In this document: positions 58,379-64,000 of the stretch, one piece after another
Layout: the number at the start of each line of letters is the position of its first letter
How positions within the stretch are numbered: position 1 is the first letter of the stretch
Source of the DNA: Riptortus pedestris
Lineage: Eukaryota; Arthropoda; Insecta; Hemiptera; Alydidae
DNA: 64,000 nucleotides
NCBI GenBank assembly: GCA_019009955.1
Contig: CM032230.1
Location: 8,300,001 to 8,364,000 of the forward strand
Direction of reading: 5' to 3'
Program-made: the position numbers and the translations under genes
Notes under the pieces: generated by a model
Told to the model about the DNA's origin: nothing
The model's database searches: none
What the model saw: the letters and a program-made list of their open reading frames with translations, nothing else

Positions 58379-58860
58379 GAGTGGGATCATAAAATATTAT
58401 AGAGCATATCTTGTGAAACTATTGATGCTCTACAATTGTTGTTCTATACATTTCTTCAGAACTCAAATACTAAGGGAGTTATTCTTACGTCCTTGTTTTC
58501 AGCTCTCAGTACCACTCAGCTTCAGCCCCCACCTACCACTTTATTCGAAGCTTTAATCCAAATATAACGTTTATTGAAGTTTTACTATCAGAGATACATG
58601 GGACTACGTAGCGTGATGACATCAGGAAGGAAGTATGATTTTCCCGTCATGACCAGAAAAGGTTTATTTGATCTAGATAATACTCGAAATTTAGCCCTTT
58701 TAATAATCTCTATTGATAATATCCCTTACTGGTTGAAATCGGGCCAGGTTTCCAAAACCACCCTGGTTTAAATATCCTTGGTTTTATTCAACCTACTTCT
58801 ACTCATCGGAGCTTAACTTAGAAATAGATAATATATGGCGGGTTGAGGTTACTAGTTTTT
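58379..58860 (+). mobile_element. H1 long-form second unit, fragment
   Basis: ATCATAAAATATTATAGAGC, GATGCTCTACAATTGTTGTT and TTGAAATCGGGCCAGGTTTC match second-unit sequence at 11930-12000 and 40610-40700; no terminus. Confidence 0.55.
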
Positions 58861-58882
58861 CATTCTAGCTCGAGTAAAATAT

Positions 58883-59341
58883 TGTTGCGTGAAAGATTGG
58901 CAGATAGAGAGAGCCACGTTTTTGATCTAATTAGGGCCAATCTAAGTAGGGCCACCAGCAGAATCTAATTAGGGCCTTCCAGGAAGCTCTGGACCGTTCC
59001 TTGGCTAGGCCCTTCTACAAGATGGTCAGCGCTACAGTGCGACTTAGTGCAGTGCGGTAAAGTGTTGTGCCGTGAAGAACAGTGTTGTGCCGTGACTGTA
59101 AGTAACAGTTTAGTGCCGTGTTTAAGACAGTGCAGTGCCGCGAAGTAAAGGACAGTGCAGTGCCGTCTTGATGTGAATTTCAGTGACCGCGAGTGAATTA
59201 TTGGACTGTGAAATCTGAAGAACAGTGACACTATCAGTGTAATACTGTGAGTAGTAATAGTTAACCAAGAGTATTGTGCATTGTGAAATAAATTGTGCAG
59301 TGATAAACTGTGAAACTTGTGTGTGTTTAATTTTGCAATCC
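58883..59341 (+). repeat. Left LTR (truncated at its 3' end)
   Basis: Starts TGTTGCG; has a GTGCAGTGCCGTG-type repeated motif (59040-59170) and AATAAA near 59287. It ends at TTTTGCAATCC; compared with the right copy it lacks the last ~50 bp. Confidence 0.7.
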
Positions 59342-59355
59342 CACTTCTGACACCA
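59337..59355 (-). promoter_or_regulatory. Primer-binding site, antisense
   Basis: On the plus strand AATCCCACTTCTGACACCA looks like the 3' end of a tRNA including CCA. On the minus strand it is TGGTGTCAGAAGTGGGATT, placed two bases after an LTR end (CGTAACA), as expected for a gypsy-type primer-binding site. Which tRNA it matches was not determined. Confidence 0.7.
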
Positions 59356-59730
59356 GTTGTTACGTTTTATTACAAAACCAGTAATAAACGTTGTTAATAA
59401 GAGTTATTTTGGATTGCAAAATTAAACACACACAAGTTTCACAGTTTATCTGTGAACAATTTATTTCACAATGCACAATACTCTTGGTTAATTATTACTA
59501 CTCACAGTATTACACTGATAGTGTCACTGTTCTGCAGATTACACAGTCCAATAATCCACTCACGGTCACTGAAATTCACATAAAGACGGCACTGCACTGT
59601 CCTTTACTTCGCGGCACTGCACTGTCTTAAACACGGCATAAACTGTTACTTACAGTCATTGCACAACACTGTTCTTCTCGGCACAACACTTTACCGCACT
59701 GCACTAAGTCGCACTGTAGCGCTGAACATC

Positions 59731-60844
59731 CCTCGAAGAATGTTGAGCATCAACTGAACTGAGGGGTTTTACTTTTTTCTTTCTTTTTTTTTTTTTTCTT
59801 TTTCTTTTTTTTTCCCTAAGACACAGCTATGAAATAAAGAAAGACTATCCTAGTAGACCTACAGACTAACCTTACTAAGTAAACTAACCTAATACTAATA
59901 CTAAGCTAACCTAAGATAGAAAAGATAAAGGCTTGTGCTTTGGCACTTAGGTTGAACGGAGAGACTCCTTTCTCTATATCAGGGATATATTTTAAGGAGA
60001 GGATGAGGTAGGGGTTAGGTTTGTTTTCTTTTTATTTTTCTGTATGCTTTGAGGGTAGCTGGTATATCCCGTGGGATTGGAGGGTCAAGGAAAGAAGAGG
60101 GAAAAGAGGAAAAGAGATAGGAAGAGAGGAGGTAAGAAGTCGAAAAAGAAAGGTGGCCTTCAGGCCGAATAATTTTTATATTTTTATTTTTGTTTGTATA
60201 TTATTTACACTTTGTTTATTTACATATTTACAGTTTATTTACAGTATTTTATGTACATTGTTAAGGGGGCTCGGCAAGTTCAATGACGTCGACCTGCTGT
60301 ATGCCGCCTCTTCCTTGCCAGTTCTGTGGCAGTGGTGGGGGAATGAGTGTGTTATAGAGTGGGTTGGGTAAGGCTCGGGCAGCGTCAAAGAACTTGACAT
60401 GTCTTTTCCTTATAGTCTGCGCCACAGTGTCCAGTTCGAGGGTTTCTCGGATTTGGGTTTGAGGTTTGTTGGATAAGGAGGTGTGTCGGACAATCTTCCG
60501 GATTACTCCGTTTTGGAAAGATTGTAGACTGGAAAGGGAGGTTCTGGAAAGGAATTTGAGGAGGGGGGCTCCATAGAGGAGGGCGGGTTGTAGGACGCCT
60601 CTATAGATAAGGAGTTTGAGTCTAAGGGTGAGGTTGGGGGAGAGGAGGAGGTGTTTGAGGGAGTTGTAGCGAGTCCGGGTGTGTTTTAACTTCCTTTGGA
60701 TATGGGTGGAGAAGAGTAAGAGGCGCTGTACATGGACCCCTAGATAGGTGATGGTGGCTGCAATGGGGATTTGTGTCCCGTTTAGCGAGAATGTTTTGGG
60801 GAGGCGTTGAACTGAGGAGTACTGTGAGAGTCCCTTATACATAC
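59731..60844 (-). mobile_element. 5'-truncated jockey-like non-LTR insertion
   Basis: It lies inside the right LTR. The minus-strand 3' end is marked by an A-rich tail (T-rich on the plus strand at about 59767-59814). It comprises the reverse-transcriptase C-terminus, about 450 bp of 3' untranslated sequence and the tail. No obvious target duplication was found. Confidence 0.75.
60261..60842 (-). pseudogene. Jockey-like ORF2, C-terminal fragment
   Basis: 193 codons open without a stop. ITYLGVHVQRLLLFSTHI corresponds to the YLGV.LD..L.F..HI motif after the reverse-transcriptase core. LRLKLLIYRGVLQPALLYGA corresponds to L..K..LY...L.P...Y..P. SSLQSFQNGVIRKI, RETLELDTVAQTIRKRHVKF and FFDAARALPNPLY follow, the usual end of jockey-clade ORF2. 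The catalytic core is absent because of 5' truncation, so no activity is possible, but the open frame suggests a recent insertion. Confidence 0.82.
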
Positions 60845-60986
60845 CTGTAGCAGGGCCTAGCCAAGGAAAGGTCCAGAGCTTCCTGGAAGGCCTTAATTAG
60901 ATTCTGCTGGTGGCCCTACTTAGATTGGCCCAAATTAGATCAAACACGCGGCTCTCTCTCTCTGCCAATCTTTCACGCAACAATAT

Positions 60987-61379
60987 GTTTAATTATTTTG
61001 AGGGGTATTAACTGTCGTTGTAAAAGAAAAATTTCTGATTGCGTTGGCATTACTTTTTCTTTCTGATAAAGCTGATAAAAAATTGGGCCAAAGCGATTGA
61101 TAGGATGATATTAGGTGGTGTCCCACGGGGAGATATAGTTTACGGCTGCTAGACAATGCTTTATCTCCTATCAAATGATTCATATTGTTATCACTGGAGG
61201 AGGAAGTTGCATTGATATAGCAGAATCTAGCCATAGATAAAATGCACGTCATGTCTTATGACCCATTGTTACCTGTCTGCTCTTACTAACGGGCTCGAGC
61301 AGGGTTAATGCACTTTGTTGGCTATTTGCAACTATTGGACCGATATTAACATTATTATTAATAATATAACGCTATTTTT
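60987..61379. other. Unrecognised stretch
   Basis: An 87-codon minus-strand frame (60989-61252) shows no recognised domain. Confidence 0.35.
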
Positions 61380-61525
61380 ATTAGAAGATTTCCGCGAGGG
61401 GAAAATCGTCTACAGAGGTTGTACTGGTGACGCTAATTTGGAAAATATTTCTTCAAATCTCCCCAACTTCAGAAAAGGCGAAAATGAGTGCCGTGCAAAA
61501 TGGCATTTCTCTGTCGCTATATATT
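61380..61525 (+). mobile_element. H1 5' arm
   Basis: AGATTTCCGCGAGGGGAAAA (decayed palindrome), CTACAGAGGTTGTACTGG, GAAAATATTTCTTCAAATCT and GGCGAAAATGAGTGCCGTGC; ends at TATATATTC, where H2 starts. Confidence 0.7.
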
Positions 61526-61526
61526 C

Positions 61527-62560
61527 TAGCTAATGTACCCGGCGCTGCCCGGGCATAATGTAGACTGAATTATGATGGTATTTTTAAAGCAAGGCTTCAA
61601 TGTCAACAATTACACTTCCCACCTGGGCGAAATCTTCGTGTGCATTTGACCCACCGTGGAATAATTACAAATCGTCATATTTCATGTCAAAAACCAATCC
61701 GAGCACACATTGTTTAGAAAGAGTCTGTTGTGAGTAGAAAGTAACTCAAATAATGGCAACATTTAACAGGAAAGAAGTTAATACAATTTACTGTATTAGC
61801 TTCCCTACGACTTCTGCTCCCCCTTTAAGATTAACACCATTGTTTTATTAAATTATTTCAAAACATTGAACAATTCAAATTTTCTAATAATTTATATACC
61901 CAGTGTAAATAAATTACATTATTTTAATCGCAACAAAAATAATGGAATTTATATTCAAGAAGCTAGGTGAGGGGAACAGATTGTAGCCCTCCCTGCAACC
62001 TAAACGAAGAGCACTTTAAACAATCATATTGAGTTTAAACGCATATTCTCTTTAGTCAAAATGATGTTACCAAGTAACCTTTAATAGTTATAGATAGTGT
62101 ATAGTCATTTCAATGACGTCAATATATCAGAGGAAAAAAGATAATAAACAGCAGAATTAAATAGTTTGATTCTGCACAACTTCCGCTACTATATGTTGTT
62201 TAAATTGAGCATGACTTCGTTTAAATAATACATTATAAAAATTAAATAATCGAAATTCTGTCATAGTTTAATTTCTGAAATAAATAACTAAGTAATAAGA
62301 ATAAATAACAAATGAGGTTGGGGGGAGAGGAAATTTATAACATCATTAGTCATAATATGCCTTAATTAAAACCACATTAATTTACTAATAAAATGTTGGC
62401 TCCAACTATTGTTTTTAGAGTATATTTCGTTTATCCTCCAGTATACAAAAAAAGTGTACATGACAAACAACTCATATTGTTATGGCCTTTTGCATTTAAT
62501 GTCTCCATTACAATCCCCACTCCTGTTCATTGCTAAAAAGTTAATAAAGATTATAATCAA
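61527..62560 (+). mobile_element. H2 element, diverged
   Basis: CTAGCTAATGTACCCGGCGC then GCCCGGGC, GATGGTATTTTTAAAGCAAG, and far downstream an H2 unit at 62390-62550 (TATACAAAAAAAGTGTACAT, CATTACAATCCCCACTCC). The middle (61870-62380) is not clearly H2. Confidence 0.6.
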
Positions 62561-62829
62561 AGAGAAGTTATTACCTACCACTTATGTGGTTTTCAGTTAG
62601 AGGACCTGAGCCACTAAATATCTCATATCCAGCCCACATTTCCTGTAAGTCTTGTTTTCATAGTCTTCTTATTACAGGAAAATCTAAGAATAGATTGTAT
62701 CAGATGAGTAGATTATTCATCACGAGGGAAATCTTCTTCATCACCAGTAAAACTGCACTTCTACTAAAGCAATTTTCACTTGAAGAATTATAAACCTCAT
62801 GTCGAGCTTACCTATTCAATTTCTATTTA

Positions 62830-62945
62830 CATTGGCTTCTTACGAGTAGAAAAATATTGTATAATTGCGGAAATGAGATTACTAACGGGCCACTCCAACT
62901 CGTGGGAAATCTGCCCAGTTTGTTCAGCCTGCGCGAAGGGGTTTT
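62830..62945 (+). mobile_element. H1 3' end, probably partner of 61380-61525
   Basis: ACTCGTGGGAAATCTGCCCAG, a shortened hairpin and GCGAAGGGGTTTT. The interval 62561-62829 is unassigned apart from a 69-codon frame of no recognised family. Confidence 0.6.
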
Positions 62946-63704
62946 GAAGTTGGTCTGAGCAGAAGAATCGACGAAGATTGCTGCAGAAGAACTGAACACC
63001 GTTGCACCTCCCTCACTGACTTGGCATTCCTCAGTAGGAGAACATTGAACGTGCATTCCTGAACGGCGAAAGATTTCAGCAGAGGGCAGAATCTGTGGGA
63101 GTGAATAATAATAATAGTAAGTGAAATTGGAGGGGGCCCCGCTGTAGGGGTGAAATTGGCTAAATGGGGGAGGGGGCGAGGGGTATTGACGTTCCCAGAC
63201 CTACCCCAACACTCCTAGGGGCACATCTACAGCTGCCTCCAACTAAATTCCACCAAATATCCAACAGCTCGTCCAAATAACTATACCTTCACTTAAATCC
63301 CTATGTGAGAAGTTCAGGAGTCCAGTTTAATTTAGCAATAAAACTCTTGAAATTATCAATTATCTGCTAATATTTTTTTTTTAAGTTTGGAACCATTATA
63401 TCATATAATATCTCAAGGTTTTAGCAGATATTCCATGAGGGTAGGCATAATGCCTAAAGGGAGGCTCCGTTATATTGCTTGGGAACTAAAAATGCCACAT
63501 AACAAATTTTGCCTTCAACAAATGCTCTATAATTGTTACTCTATAAATTGTCCTTATTAATAAAAATAAAATTAATGGAGTTATTTCTATATTTTTGTTT
63601 TCAAACAACCCAGCCCTTAATAACTCTACCTCCACTTTATGTCATATTTTGCAGACTTAAAACCAAATTAAATCTCATTGACTCCTAGCATTTCAAATCT
63701 TGAT
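62946..63704. other. Unassigned with H1-like traces
   Basis: TTTTAGCAGATATTCCATGA near 63420 resembles an H1 5' end, and 63510-63650 resembles the long-form second unit (CAACAAATGCTCTATAATTG). A GC-richer part lies at 63120-63240 without a gene. Confidence 0.4.
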
Positions 63705-63839
63705 TTTTTAGCTGATTTCCCTGAAGGGAAATCTGCTATTGAGGTCGTACTCATGACGCGAGTTTTGAAAAATGTCTTCAAATGTCTATCGATCCTACCC
63801 AGGAGATGACGAAAATGAGGTCCGTTCAAAATTATATTA

Positions 63840-63895
<56 letters not shown>

Positions 63896-64000
63896 CTGTT
63901 AACGCTCTAGCGGTCGCAATTTTTGTTTGATCGTTACGAAACTCGATATTTAACCGTTTTATGTAAAAAGACAGATCAAGTTCGTTAATGGCTGAAATCG
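63705..64000 (+). mobile_element. H1 element, 5' part, cut by window end
   Basis: Perfect 5' structure GATTTCCCTGAAGGGAAATC, CTATCGATCCTACCCAGGAG, (TA)n at about 63839-63891, TTTGTCTGTTAACGCTCTAG; the window ends at GGCTGAAATCG. Confidence 0.9.

Larger units (their letters stand above)
58883..60982. mobile_element. Palindromic LTR structure: two LTRs in opposite orientation
   Basis: The outer ends are TGTTGCGTGAAAGATTGG and its complement, each bordered by ATAT (58879-58882 and 60983-60986), a candidate 4-bp target duplication. The two arms (58883-59341; 59411-60982 less the insert 59731-60844) are inverted copies of one LTR of about 460-510 bp. Between them is a primer-binding-site match. 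No gag, pol or second direct LTR is present. It looks like an LTR retrotransposon reduced to two inverted LTRs. Confidence 0.75.
59358..60982 (-). repeat. Right LTR, with a retrotransposon inserted
   Basis: On the minus strand the LTR runs from TGTTGCG (60982) to CGTAACA (59358), followed by the primer-binding site. A 1.1-kb non-LTR piece splits it at 59731-60844; without that the LTR is about 511 bp. Confidence 0.7.

Noticed and set aside
58883..60982. DNA transposon with long terminal inverted repeats
   Set aside because: Considered because of inverted ends and a 4-bp flank, but the TG...CA ends, AATAAA and tRNA-type primer-binding site fit LTRs better.

Overview
The window looks like eukaryotic, AT-rich, intergenic nuclear DNA from an invertebrate, most likely an arthropod. 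That placement is an inference from the mobile-element spectrum: jockey/I-type non-LTR pieces, Tc1-like, hAT, piggyBac-like, KRBA2/Ginger-like and Penelope-like sequences plus very abundant short non-coding elements. I see no intact host gene, no rRNA or tRNA gene, no CRISPR array and no bacterial operon structure. Almost every open frame is an accident of low-complexity or repeat DNA; the frames with recognisable protein similarity are decayed transposon genes.

The dominant component, which I call H1, is one interspersed family with roughly 30 recognisable copies or fragments in both orientations. A full copy (about 580-980 bp) reads: a 5' terminus GCAGATTTCCC inside a near-perfect palindrome; the block around GTCCATCGATCC; a (TA)n microsatellite; a block around CTCTAGCGGTCGC; a poly-G tract; a block around CGGATCGAAAAATTG; then GGGAAATCTGC (inverse of the 5' end), a small hairpin ACGCAG-loop-CTGCGT and an end near GACGGACTTTT. 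It carries no gene. Asymmetric terminal inverted repeats, a 3' hairpin, an internal microsatellite and insertion in T-runs without target duplication match non-autonomous Helentron-type rolling-circle elements (the DINE-1/HINE class). H1 copies repeatedly sit inside older H1 copies.

A second family, H2, begins CTAGC next to (TA)n, carries CCCGG motifs near its start and internal repeat units of about 250-300 bp. It is found preferentially inside the (TA)n tract of H1.

Layout: 0.0-9.9 kb, H1/H2 mosaics; 10.4-12.2 kb, the clearest H1-in-H1 nest; 12.2-15.3 kb, unrecognised AT-rich DNA with a SINE-like fragment; 15.4-22.7 kb, three further H1 nests and a hAT BED-finger fragment; 23.4 kb, an RNase H relic; 24.7-27.1 kb, one H1 copy split by a KRBA2/Ginger-like element and an H2 element; 27.5-29.1 kb, a complete but dead Tc1-like element; 29.1-37.0 kb, H1 copies, a Penelope-like foldback and a non-LTR C-terminal relic; 37-46 kb, sparse DNA with two reverse-transcriptase tails; 46.2-49.7 kb, a full H1, a second foldback, a piggyBac-like MITE and a reverse-transcriptase relic; 53.6-56.2 kb, a foldback, an endonuclease relic and an ORF1 (gag-like) relic split by H1; 58.9-61.0 kb, two LTRs joined tail to tail as a large palindrome with a jockey-type insertion; 61.4 kb to the end, H1/H2 again. 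The elements interact as parasites of one another: H1 provides AT tracts into which H1, H2 and others insert.
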